Shown here in pieces: positions 52,789 to 60,782 of a stretch of DNA of 64,000 nucleotides (positions are counted from its first letter, which is position 1; every line of letters starts with the position of its first letter). The position numbers and the translations under genes are program-made. Source of the DNA: Nonomuraea glycinis (GTDB taxonomy: Bacteria; Actinomycetota; Actinomycetes; Streptosporangiales; Streptosporangiaceae); assembly GCF_014646515.1 (NCBI RefSeq), contig NZ_BMNK01000012.1:206873-270872 (forward strand). The letters are read 5' to 3'. The notes under the pieces are model-generated. The model saw only the letters and a list, made by a program, of their open reading frames with translations, did no database searches and was not told the DNA's origin.

Positions 52789-54353
52789 TCCAGCAGATCG
52801 ACTACTTCGCGATCGCGGCCCCCTTGACCCTCGCCCTGGTCGCGGCACTCGTACTCCTGCTCGACGCTTTTCTGCCCGCCCGGCGCGGGGTCAAGTCGGC
52901 GCTGGGGTTCGTGACGCTCGGGGGCGTGCTGGTCGCCTTGGGGTTCGTCGTGGCGCAGGCCGCCCAGGCCGGCTCCGGGACGCTGTCCACCTTCTGCGTC
53001 CCCGCCCACCTCGCCGATGGCGGCTCGCCCGGCGAGTCGTGCTCGTTCGTGGTCGACCGGCTCACCCTGATCTTCGCCGGGTTGGCGCTGGTGGCGGCCG
53101 TCGTCGTGGTGCTGATGTCGATGACCGAGCTGGCGGAGGGCGACATTCCGGTGGGAGAGTGGCACTTCCTCCTGCTGTGCATGCTCACCGGCGCCGTGAC
53201 GCTGCCCGCCTCGCGAGACCTGATCATGCTGGTGGTGGCGCTCGAGCTCGTCTCCCTGCCGGTCTTCGCGCTCACCGCGCTGAAACGCTACGACGGCCGC
53301 TCTTCGGAGGCCGCGGTCAAGCTGTTCCTGGTGTCGGTCGTGTCGACCGCCGTCATGCTCTTCGGGGTATCCCTGCTGTACGGCATCGCCGGGACCGTCT
53401 TCCTGCCACGGCTGGCGGCCGTCTTCAGCGGCGAGCTACCGGCACCGGGGTGGCCGGAGGCGTCCACGTCCATCCTCGAAGCCGATCACGGCCTGCCGGG
53501 CCTGGTCACGGTAGGGATCGTGCTCCTCGTCGCGGGATTCGCCTTCAAGATCGCGGCAGTCCCCTTCCACGCTTGGGCGGCGGACGTCTACCAGGGCGCC
53601 CCCATCCCGGTCGCGGCCCTGCTCTCGGTGATCTCGAAGGCGGCCGGGTTCGCGGGCCTGATCCTCGTCCTGGTCCTCGCGCTGCCCGGCCAGTCGGCCA
53701 CCTGGATCCCGATCATCGCGATCATCTCGGCTCTCACCATGACGGTGGGAAACCTGCTGGCGATGCGTCAGCGATCCGCCGTACGCCTGCTCGCGTGGTC
53801 GTCCGTCGCCCAGTCGGGCTACATCCTCGCCCCGCTCGCGGTGGCGTTCCGGCCCGGCGCGAACGCGGCGTCCACGGCGGTCGGGGCCACCGTGGCCTAC
53901 CTGGTGATCTACGCCGCCATGAACCTGGGCGCGTTCGCCGTCGTCATGCTCGTGTCGCGGACCGCGTCACGCAATGAGCTGGACGATTACCGGGGGCTGG
54001 TGTTCAGGAGCCCGGCGGCCGGGCTGGCGCTGGCGTTCTGCCTGATCTGCCTGGCCGGGCTCCCGCCTGGGCTGGCCGGGCTGTTCGCCAAGATCGTGGT
54101 CTTCCGGGAGATCGTCGACGGCGGCGCCGGCTGGCTGGCGGTGGTCATGGCGGTCAACACCGTGATCGGGCTCTACTACTACGTCGTCTGGACGGCGCGG
54201 CTCTTCACCCCCGAGCGGGCGGTGGCTCCGGCAGCGCGCCGTCCGTTCCCCGCGCTCTGGGTGGCCATCGGGATCGCGGTGGCGGTGGCGGTCCTGTTCT
54301 CGGTCGCGCCGCAACCGGTGCTCGACATGACGTTCTTATCGGCCACGTACTGA
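52785..54353 (+). CDS. nuoN: NADH-quinone oxidoreductase subunit N-like
   Basis: A 522-aa antiporter-like subunit. LIMLVVALELVSLPVFALTAL has the conserved Glu, FKIAAVPFHAWAADVYQGAP the Lys/docking loop, and RQRSAVRLLAWSSVAQSGYI the second basic site. It ends the nuo group. The following gene is htpX, an order I recall from the second nuo locus of Streptomyces but could not check here. Confidence 0.92.
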   Translation: MIQQIDYFAIAAPLTLALVAALVLLLDAFLPARRGVKSALGFVTLGGVLVALGFVVAQAAQAGSGTLSTFCVPAHLADGGSPGESCSFVVDRLTLIFAGLALVAAVVVVLMSMTELAEGDIPVGEWHFLLLCMLTGAVTLPASRDLIMLVVALELVSLPVFALTALKRYDGRSSEAAVKLFLVSVVSTAVMLFGVSLLYGIAGTVFLPRLAAVFSGELPAPGWPEASTSILEADHGLPGLVTVGIVLLVAGFAFKIAAVPFHAWAADVYQGAPIPVAALLSVISKAAGFAGLILVLVLALPGQSATWIPIIAIISALTMTVGNLLAMRQRSAVRLLAWSSVAQSGYILAPLAVAFRPGANAASTAVGATVAYLVIYAAMNLGAFAVVMLVSRTASRNELDDYRGLVFRSPAAGLALAFCLICLAGLPPGLAGLFAKIVVFREIVDGGAGWLAVVMAVNTVIGLYYYVVWTARLFTPERAVAPAARRPFPALWVAIGIAVAVAVLFSVAPQPVLDMTFLSATY

Positions 54354-54463
54354 TTCATCCGTCCCGCACCGACGTGAAGGCCGCGGGGCGATGCCGCCCT
54401 ACGCGCCCAGATGCCAGGGAGACAGCTGTGACCAGGGAGTCTGCCCCCGGCCGGGCACCCCCG

Positions 54464-54490
54464 GGAACGTTGAGGCAGTGCATCGTCGTT
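54464..54490 (+). promoter_or_regulatory. Candidate ECF (SigR-like) promoter for htpX
   Basis: GGAAC at 54464-54468 and GTT at 54488-54490 are 19 bp apart, close to the SigR-type consensus GGAAT-N18-GTT. The site is 37 bp before the htpX start codon, within the 173-bp space after nuoN. Spacing and one base differ from consensus. Confidence 0.4.
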
Positions 54491-54526
54491 GTACCAGGTG
54501 AAGCCGGACCATGAGAGGGGGGAACC

Positions 54527-55378
54527 TTGCACCACAACGGCCTGCGCACCGCGGTCCTGCTGGGGGGCCTGTCAGCGCTGATCATCGCGGCCGGCGCATG
54601 GCTGGGCGGCGGCATGGGCATGCAGCTCGCGTTCGTACTCGCCCTGGTGACCAACGGCGTCGCCTACTTCTTCTGCGACCGGATCGCGCTGTCGGCCATG
54701 CGTGCGAGGCAGGTCAGCGAGGTGGAGCAGCCCACCCTCTACCGGATCGTCCGCGAGCTCTCCACCGAGGCCCGGCAGCCGATGCCACGGCTCTACATCT
54801 CGCCCACCGTGCAGCCGAACGCGTTCGCCACCGGCCGCAGCCCGCGTAAGGCCGCCGTCTGTGTCACCTACGGCCTGACCCAGCTCCTCGACGAGTCCGA
54901 GCTGCGTGGCGTGATCGGGCACGAGCTGTCCCACGTGTACAACCGCGACATCCTGATCTCGTCCATCGCCGGCGCGCTGGCCACGATGATCACCTGGGTG
55001 AGCTACGTGGCGGTCTTCTTCGGCGGTTCCGACGACGACGAGGGCCCGGGATTCCTCGGGGCGGTGCTCATGATGCTGCTCGGCCCGGTGGCCGCAGGCA
55101 TGATCCAGATGGCCGTCTCACGCAGCCGGGAGTTCCAGGCCGACGAGTCCGGGGCCCGGCTGACGGGCGACCCGCTCGCGCTCGCCTCCGCCCTGCGCAA
55201 GATCGAGATGGGCGCCCGCAGGCTGCCGCTCCCGGAGAACAGCCGTCTGACCTCGGCCTCCCACCTGATGATCGCCAACCCGTTCAGCGGCATCGGCCTG
55301 GGCCGCCTGTTCTCCACGCACCCGGCCACCGCCGAGCGCGTGGCCAGGCTGGAGCGCATGGCCGGCTACCGGCGCTGA
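54527..55378 (+). CDS. htpX: M48 membrane metalloprotease HtpX
   Basis: A 283-aa zinc protease with two N-terminal helices (about residues 7-45) and two more near 150-195. The zinc site is VIGHELSHVYNRD (HExxH) and the third ligand lies in SREFQADESGARLTG. HtpX degrades damaged membrane proteins. The start is TTG 54527, preceded by GAGAGGGGGGAACC. A possible ECF-type promoter lies just upstream. Confidence 0.9.
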   Translation: MHHNGLRTAVLLGGLSALIIAAGAWLGGGMGMQLAFVLALVTNGVAYFFCDRIALSAMRARQVSEVEQPTLYRIVRELSTEARQPMPRLYISPTVQPNAFATGRSPRKAAVCVTYGLTQLLDESELRGVIGHELSHVYNRDILISSIAGALATMITWVSYVAVFFGGSDDDEGPGFLGAVLMMLLGPVAAGMIQMAVSRSREFQADESGARLTGDPLALASALRKIEMGARRLPLPENSRLTSASHLMIANPFSGIGLGRLFSTHPATAERVARLERMAGYRR

Positions 55379-55381
55379 GTC

Positions 55382-56890
55382 GTGCGAAAGAATCAGCTCA
55401 TGGGGAGATCTCCGCGACTGAGCGCAGCCGAGCGGAAGGTGTGGGACGCCTTCCCCACGGGCCGGACGGTGGAGCTGGCCCCCTTCGCCCCGAGCGGCAA
55501 CAGTCCCGCAGGCGCCAACGCCCCGTCGGACGGACACGCTTGGGGCCCTGAGCGCACCGTCCGAGCCCAGGTGATCACCTCACTGTTACTCGGCGCCCGT
55601 GACGTCGCCGCCGGCTCCGCTCCGGCCGTACGGCTCACCGGCGCCAGGATCACCGGGCCGCTCGAGATCGTCGGCGGCACCGTCGAGCACGATCTCTCGC
55701 TCAGCGGCTGCCACCTGGACGAGCCCATCCGGCTCACCGGCACCACCGCCCGGACCGTGCGGCTGACCGACTGCCGCTTACCCGGCCTGACCGGGGGCGG
55801 CATGCGGGTGGCAGGCCACCTCAGCCTGTCGGGCTCGTACGTCACGGGTGCGGTACGGGTGCCCCGCGCCCAGTTCGAGAGTGGCCTCTGGCTCGGCGGC
55901 ACCAAGATCGTTGCTGGCGAGGACGACGATCACGCGTTTTACGCCGATGCCATGGTGGTCGACTCAGGCATGTACCTACGCAACGGCGACATCACCGGCG
56001 GCATCCGGATGTACGGTGCCCGGCTCAACGGCGAGTTCTCGCTGGAGAACGCCAAGCTCCGCAATCCCGGCAAACAAGCGCTCATTGCCGACGGCTTGGT
56101 CGTCGAGGACTCGATGCGCTGCACCGGCGACTTCCTGGCCCAAGGCTGCGTACGACTGCGCGGCGCACGGATCGGCCTGCTCGCGATCAGAGGCGCCATC
56201 CGCAGCCCCGACACGCCGTACGCGCTGCATGCCAGTCACATGGAGGTCCGCGAGCTCTACCTCAAACCGGCCGAGCCGATCGACGGCGTGGTCACGCTCG
56301 CGCACTCCACCGTGAACACCCTGGAGGACAACCCCGCCACCTGGCCGGACAAACTCCGCCTGAACGGCCTGACGTACGAACGCCTGCGTGGCAGCGGAGT
56401 GTCCCGCAGGATCGAATGGGTCGGCCGGGACCCGGAGGGCTTCAGACCGCAGCCGTACGAGCAACTGGCCGCTTGGTACCGCCGTGACGGCAATGACGCG
56501 CTGGCACGCCGTGCCCAACTCGCCAAACTCCGCGGCCGACGCCACACCGAAGGAACGGGTGCCCGGTTCTGGGGCCGCCTGCTGGAGTTCACGGTCGGCT
56601 ACGGCTATCGCCCCTGGCTGGCGGCGGTCTGGTTCGCGGCGCTGCTCCTGGTCGGCACGGTGGCCTTCGGCCTGAACCCACCCCGTCCGCTGAAACCCGA
56701 CGAGAGCCCGGTCTTCGACTCCTTCGCCTACAGCTTCGACCTGCTGCTGCCGCTGTCCACGTTCGGCCAGCGCGACCTGTTCGACCCGGCGGGCTGGACG
56801 CAGGGACTCGCGTACGGACTGATCATCTCAGGCTGGATCCTGGCCACCGCGCTCATCGCGGGCGCTACCCGAGTCCTTCGCCCGTCCTGA
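55382..56890 (+). CDS. Beta-helix membrane protein (pentapeptide-like, often named oxidoreductase)
   Basis: A 502-aa protein. Residues about 75-330 are short rungs such as VRLTGARITGPLEIVGGTV, LRLNGLTYERL and IRMYGARLNGEFSLENAKL, a beta-helix close to pentapeptide repeats. Two membrane helices at the C-terminus (PWLAAVWFAALLLVGTVAFG and GLIISGWILATALIAGAT) anchor it. Related Streptomyces proteins are labelled membrane oxidoreductase without clear reason. ATG 55400 may be the true start; neither candidate has a good ribosome site. It lies 3 bp after htpX and could share its control. Overlaps the convergent Nudix gene by 26 bp. Confidence 0.65.
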   Translation: MRKNQLMGRSPRLSAAERKVWDAFPTGRTVELAPFAPSGNSPAGANAPSDGHAWGPERTVRAQVITSLLLGARDVAAGSAPAVRLTGARITGPLEIVGGTVEHDLSLSGCHLDEPIRLTGTTARTVRLTDCRLPGLTGGGMRVAGHLSLSGSYVTGAVRVPRAQFESGLWLGGTKIVAGEDDDHAFYADAMVVDSGMYLRNGDITGGIRMYGARLNGEFSLENAKLRNPGKQALIADGLVVEDSMRCTGDFLAQGCVRLRGARIGLLAIRGAIRSPDTPYALHASHMEVRELYLKPAEPIDGVVTLAHSTVNTLEDNPATWPDKLRLNGLTYERLRGSGVSRRIEWVGRDPEGFRPQPYEQLAAWYRRDGNDALARRAQLAKLRGRRHTEGTGARFWGRLLEFTVGYGYRPWLAAVWFAALLLVGTVAFGLNPPRPLKPDESPVFDSFAYSFDLLLPLSTFGQRDLFDPAGWTQGLAYGLIISGWILATALIAGATRVLRPS

Positions 56891-57329
56891 CCCTGCGGAG
56901 GATCGCCGCCAGATCCTCCGGAAAGACGATCTCCTCGGTGGCTTCGATCTCCTCGGCGCTCCACCACCGATGCCCGAGCGTGGTCTCCTTCTCAAGCTGC
57001 TCCATGTGCTCGAACGAGACCTCCACCTGGCCCACCCGGACCGCGAAGTAGGCCTGATCCTGCGTGATGGCGTACTGGGCGAAACTGAACTCGATCGTGC
57101 CCGTCCCGTACGGTCCCGTGAACTCCTCCGCCGTCACCCGGATCCCCACCTCCTCGAACAGCTCGCGCGCGGCGGCCTGCTGCAGCGTCTCCGCACCCTC
57201 CATGGCGCCGCCGATGGTGAACCAGAACGGCTCGTCGGGGCGTACCGGATCGAAACCGTTGAGCAGGAGCACCCGGCCCTGATCGTCGACGGGCAGCGCA
57301 CGCGCCGTGAAGCGGCGCAGAGGGATCAT
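56865..57329 (-). CDS. Nudix hydrolase
   Basis: A 154-aa single-domain Nudix protein. The Nudix box is GAMEGAETLQQAAARELFEEVGI near residue 45, matching Gx5Ex7REUxEExGU with all catalytic Glu residues. RALPVDDQGRVLLLNGFDP is the first strand. It hydrolyses a nucleoside-diphosphate-linked compound. ATG 57329 or GTG 57335 start. It is the gene after the broken comB-like gene on the same strand, 17 bp away. Confidence 0.85.
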   Translation of the reverse strand: MIPLRRFTARALPVDDQGRVLLLNGFDPVRPDEPFWFTIGGAMEGAETLQQAAARELFEEVGIRVTAEEFTGPYGTGTIEFSFAQYAITQDQAYFAVRVGQVEVSFEHMEQLEKETTLGHRWWSAEEIEATEEIVFPEDLAAILRRVRTGEGLG

Positions 57330-57346
57330 CGTCACGATCGACCAGC

Positions 57347-58056
57347 TTACGTATCCCCTCCGACAGCCGGGCTGGGCCGCGAAGGCATCGCGTGTGGACG
57401 TAGGACCATGAGCGAGCCTTCCAAGGTCGCCACCATGGCAAAGGGGAACCGGTCGACTTCAAGACAGAGTGCGACGTCATCAGGGTGGACTCCTTGACGT
57501 ACCCCCTGCGCCAGCTCGGCGGCGGCGCGCGACTCGGCAGCGCGGCGGAGGAACTCGGCAGCATCCGTCCCAGCGTCGCTGACTCTCCGAGCGATGTATT
57601 GAGCACACGCCAGATCTTCATCGGCCTGTCCATCCTCGCCAGTGACCACGAACGTGACACTGTCACTCTCGCGCGTCCGCAAAAGCCGAGCCGTTGCCTC
57701 CGCCACCACGAAGCTGCGCACAGCACCAGCGGCGCCTCCTTGACCGCAAGAGCGCCGACCGTCCCTGCCGTGGTCTTCTGCACCACGGTCCGTCCGTCAA
57801 GGTCAACAGAGCGCAGCAGGCCCGGCGAGTTGACAAGGTCGAACCCGGGCGCGGGCGGACCGTCCTTGAGCGCCACCCAATCCGGGTGGAGGACCTTGAG
57901 CGCCAGGGCTTCGTCCAGCGACTCAGCAAGAACGATCTTTTTCGCCCCTTGGGCGAAGGCCCAGGCAGCCACGGTGAAAGCACGCATGACGTCGACTACG
58001 ACCGCCACGGACGGGGCTTCGACCAGATCAGCGATACCGAGAAAACGAGCTTCCAT
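57347..58056 (-). pseudogene. 2-phosphosulfolactate phosphatase-like gene (ComB family), frameshifted
   Basis: Two adjoining frames together encode a ~236-aa ComB-family protein (PF04029 type). Frame 1 runs from ATG 58056: VAVVVDVMRAFTVAAWAFAQGA, LVNSPGLLRSVDLDGRTVVQ, TTAGTVGALAVKEAPLVLCA. Frame 2 resumes at about 57718 with SFVVAEATARLL, VTGEDGQADEDLACAQYIARR and runs to 57347. The switch lies at about 57711-57721 and needs one extra base. The two parts lose no conserved residue, so a single-base deletion, a sequencing error or rare frameshifting explains it. Family members act on 2-phosphosulfolactate or relatives. Confidence 0.75.
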
Positions 58057-58274
58057 CCTGGTAATAATCGCGCACGTCCTACCAAAAGCATCCAGTCAGT
58101 GATGCGCATCACGCGGAGCGCAGCGCCTCCGGTTGCCTGCGTCGCGAAAGCAGTCCGCAACGACACGCCTGCTCGATCGCCACACCAGGTGACCCGCGCA
58201 CGGCCTCTGCGGACAAGCCGCCCCAAGATCGGAGCGCGATGACCGCGCAGGTCACGGTCTCGCGCGCCGCTCCA

Positions 58275-58766
58275 TTACCTGTAGTTCACGAACTGCAGGG
58301 CGATGTCCAGATCTTTGCCCTTAAGGAGGGTGATGACGTCTTGTAGGTCGTCCTTCTTCTTGGAGCTCACCCGCAGCTCCTCGCCCTGAATCTGCGCCTT
58401 GATCCCCTTGGGGCCTTCGTCGCGGATGAGCTTGGAAAGCTTCTTGGCATGCTCCTGGTCGATGCCCTCCTTGAGGGAGACCAGCAGGCGGTACTCCCGG
58501 CCGGACAGCTTCGGCTCGTCGGCGTCGAGAACCTTCAGGGAGAGGCCGCGCTTGATCACCTTCTCCTTGAACACGTCGAGTACGGCGTTCGCGCGCTCCT
58601 CGCTGTTGGCCTTGATCTCGATGTTCTCCTGCCCGGACCAGCTGATGGCCGCCCCGGTGCCCTTGAAGTCGAAGCGGTGCCCGATCTCCTTGACCGTCTG
58701 GTTGAGCGCGTTATCGACCTCCTGGCGGTCGATCTTGCTGACGATGTCGAAAGACGAATCGGCCAA
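58275..58766 (-). CDS. YajQ-family nucleotide-binding protein
   Basis: A 163-aa protein equal in length to YajQ: SSFDIVSKIDRQEVDNALNQ, TVKEIGHRFDFKGTGAAISW, LDVFKEKVIKRGLSLKVLD, YRLLVSLKEGIDQEHAKKL and a DALQFVNYR-like end (LDIALQFVNYR). YajQ proteins bind c-di-GMP or nucleotides/RNA in other bacteria. The conserved start maps to TTG 58766, with AGAGGAAG at proper distance; no ATG or GTG is near. It is the gene next to tRNA-Tyr. A link to c-di-GMP control of the polysaccharide operons is only a possibility. Confidence 0.85.
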   Translation of the reverse strand: MADSSFDIVSKIDRQEVDNALNQTVKEIGHRFDFKGTGAAISWSGQENIEIKANSEERANAVLDVFKEKVIKRGLSLKVLDADEPKLSGREYRLLVSLKEGIDQEHAKKLSKLIRDEGPKGIKAQIQGEELRVSSKKKDDLQDVITLLKGKDLDIALQFVNYR

Positions 58767-59194
58767 AGCGCACTTCCTCTCCGCTGCGTGAGCGTTCGTC
58801 GGTGTCTGTCGTTGATCGCGCCCGGCGAAAGCGGACCCAGCGGATGAGCCTAGCCAGCATCGGGCCGACTTGCAGGATCCGCCTCCCGGGGCCTCCCGCC
58901 CGCCCCGAAAAGCCACCCACCCAGGGGCTGGGTCCGAGACAGGCTCATGTACGGATACGCGCGCCGGCTGCTCTGCTGTGGTGGCGCCGGTGAGAGGTCG
59001 CTGGGGGCTTGCGGTGCGGGGATTTGCCGGGAGGTGGCCTTGGCCGGCCGATCCCTGTTCCGACATGCGGAGGCTTGTAGGGGCGGGGGTATCGGGGGAG
59101 CGGGTAGGCGGGATCCGGCGCGGGACAAACCGGTGTCACGTAGACCGCAGAAGTCCGCTATTCTTCTGTCTGTCGCCGCGAGAGCGGAAGACAC
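58767..59194. other. Spacer upstream of tRNA-Tyr
   Basis: No credible gene on either strand. It must hold the promoters for the yajQ-like gene (minus) and the tRNA (plus). A weak TATTCT at about 59159 could be the tRNA -10 element; I see no good -35. Confidence 0.5.
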
Positions 59195-59276
59195 GGCAGG
59201 TTGCCCGAGTGGCCAAAGGGAGCGGTCTGTAAAACCGTCGGCTCAGCCTACGCAAGTTCGAACCTTGCACCTGCCA
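59195..59276 (+). tRNA. tRNA-Tyr (anticodon GTA)
   Basis: An 82-nt type II tRNA. The acceptor stem GGCAGGT (59195-59201) pairs with ACCTGCC (59269-59275). The anticodon loop reads CTGTAAA, giving GTA. A long variable arm follows (CGGCTCAGCCTACG), then the T arm with GTTCGAACC. The 3' CCA is not encoded. It is followed by a terminator and then by a zone rich in broken genes. Confidence 0.92.
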
Positions 59277-59289
59277 CACCAGCTAGAAG

Positions 59290-59324
59290 AGGCCCTTCAC
59301 CAGCGGAAACGCGGTGAGGGGCCT
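59290..59324 (+). terminator. Rho-independent-like terminator after tRNA-Tyr
   Basis: AGGCCCTTCACC (59290-59301) pairs with GGTGAGGGGCCT (59313-59324) with one G-U, followed by TTCTTG. It starts 14 bp after the tRNA. Confidence 0.8.
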
Positions 59325-59662
59325 TTCTTGTTGATCGCCCCCGAGTACCCGTGATTCCCCTTGGTTCCCCGTCGTTCGTGGCACGCTTGTGGCACGGGCG
59401 GCGGGGGCAGAAGACAGCGGGAACATGGCGGCGGGGTGCCGGTGGTCGGTGGGATGTGGTGTGCGGCGGCCGGCCCGGTACGGCGATGCCCCGCGCGGGC
59501 CGCCGCGCGTGACCGGCCTCCAGGCCGCAGCGCGCGCGGGATGGCCTGGCGCGGGGCGTACGGCGGCGCGGCGCGCCGCCGCTTGATCTACACAATGGCA
59601 ATTCGGCAAGCTCCGCTCTGTCTCCACGAACTCCCGAGCTGTCCTCGTGCCAGGATGACCAC
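59325..59662. other. Spacer after tRNA-Tyr
   Basis: No gene I can support. The first part repeats TTCCCC and GTGGCAC motifs; from about 59590 base composition falls, marking the start of the lower-GC zone. No integrase gene and no copy of the tRNA 3' end was found to its right in the window. Confidence 0.5.
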
Positions 59663-60046
59663 ATGGACTACGGGGTGCCTCCGCTGGACGAAGGACTCTC
59701 GCTCCTCGTCGGTCGCGAGGTTTCAGCAGTCTGTTTTGTACGGGACTACGTTGAGCTGCATTTCGATGGTGCGATCCTTCGAGCCCTCGCCAACCCGTTC
59801 GGTTTGTACGGATGCTGGAGCTGGCGTTTCCCGCACGGCAATGCACCTGTTGTCATGCGCCACTACATCGGTCGCGTGATTGACGACTACGAGCTGGTGC
59901 CGACTAGGTTTCTGGCAGTTGACTCCGGCGAGCACCGGTTCGCGATCCCGCTGGGCGAAGATTCCCGTGTCGGTCCTGAGGCCGCACATCTCGTCATCCC
60001 CGAGGATGCCGCAGACGGTGGGCAGCACGGCATGTGGATCTGGTGA
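59663..60046 (+). CDS. Hypothetical protein (conserved-looking)
   Basis: A 127-aa acidic protein, not recognised: LDEGLSLLVGREVSAVCFV, DYVELHFDGAILRALANPFG, YIGRVIDDYELVPTRFLAV and GEHRFAIPLGEDSRVGPEAAH. The beta-rich pattern and single-domain length resemble small immunity or DUF proteins. The ATG follows CCAGGATGACCAC. It is intact, with normal codon use slightly less GC-rich than the core genes, and ends 3 bp before the convergent Nudix remnant. Confidence 0.6.
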   Translation: MDYGVPPLDEGLSLLVGREVSAVCFVRDYVELHFDGAILRALANPFGLYGCWSWRFPHGNAPVVMRHYIGRVIDDYELVPTRFLAVDSGEHRFAIPLGEDSRVGPEAAHLVIPEDAADGGQHGMWIW

Positions 60047-60049
60047 CCG

Positions 60050-60460
60050 CTACGCCCCGAGCAAGTGCTCTCCATCGTGCTGTCGCACCGCTGGTGCATG
60101 GTCGTTCTGCATGGCGTCGAGCACCCGGATGGCGAACGCCTCGGATGCCATCTCTCGAACCTCGTCGGCGGTGACCCAGCGGAAGGCGCGAGTCTCGTCC
60201 GTCTCCGTGAGTCGTCCTGCCACAACCTTGCAGCGGAAGACCAGGGCCACGATGCCGCGCGTCATGTTCTTGTAGACACCAGTCAGGACAACCGGCTCGA
60301 CCTGGAGACCGGTCTCTTCCTTGACCTCCCGGAGCAAGCCGGTAGTGATGTCTTCGGCAAGTTCCAGCACGCCCCCAGGCGCTTCCCAGTGCCCGTTGTC
60401 TCGCCGCTGCGTTCCGCCCACGGGGCAGATGTTCGAGCAGATCGAGTTCACCGACATCAC
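60050..60460 (-). pseudogene. Nudix hydrolase lacking its N-terminus
   Basis: The C-terminal two thirds is a good Nudix domain: RRDNGHWEAPGGVLELAED, then GLLREVKEETGLQVEP, which completes the Nudix box, and VALVFRCKVVAGRLTETDE. The normal first strands (VIVxDxxGRVLLVQR) are missing. In their place the frame continues into sequence that is antisense to a different gene remnant (60429-60503), giving a nonsense MMSVNSICSNICPVGGTQ lead. The joint is at about 60405-60420. It is probably inactive unless an upstream-free start still folds. Confidence 0.65.
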
Positions 60461-60503
60461 GGTGACTCCGTACCTGAACGAGAAGACCAGGCGGCTGGCC
60501 TAG
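60429..60503 (+). pseudogene. C-terminal remnant of an unrecognised gene
   Basis: A short plus-strand frame reads QMFEQIEFTDITVTPYLNEK and ends KTRRLA with TAG. It looks like a conserved protein fragment and abuts the broken Nudix gene and the TPR fragment. I recall similar wording in small proteins near actinomycete mobile elements but cannot name the family. Confidence 0.35.
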
Positions 60504-60510
60504 TGACCCG

Positions 60511-60756
60511 ATGTACGTGCGGACGCTGGCGTTCGATCGGCTTGTCCAGGCAGCGAGCTACGTGCATATGGGCGATCCTTCGCAGGCTGCCACCGTTGCC
60601 TTGGAAGCGGTCGGGCTGGCCGGCTCGCTCAAGTCAGAGCGCTATCTGCGGTACATCCGAGATCTTCAAGTAGACCTGGCGCAGTACGCGAGCGATGTCC
60701 AGGTGGCTGAGTTCAATGCCGTGGTAGCCGCCAAATACGGGCGGGAGAAAGATTAG
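60511..60756 (+). pseudogene. C-terminal fragment of a TPR-containing regulator
   Basis: An 81-aa frame: ASYVHMGDPSQAATVALEAVGLAGSLKSERYLRYIRDLQ (residues 15-53) followed by VAEFNAVVAAKYG. This is the last TPR unit and tail typical of long XRE/TPR regulators of actinomycetes; the N-terminal helix-turn-helix and most TPRs are missing. The ATG at 60511 is probably an internal Met. Confidence 0.55.
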
Positions 60757-60782
60757 AAAGCCATCTCCGCTGCCGTCGAATC

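Noticed and set aside
56992..57720. Extension of the ComB-like frame 1 into the Nudix region as a fusion protein
   Set aside because: After about 57715 the frame turns into non-coding-like residues and runs out of frame over the real ComB C-terminus and Nudix genes; a frameshift explains it better.
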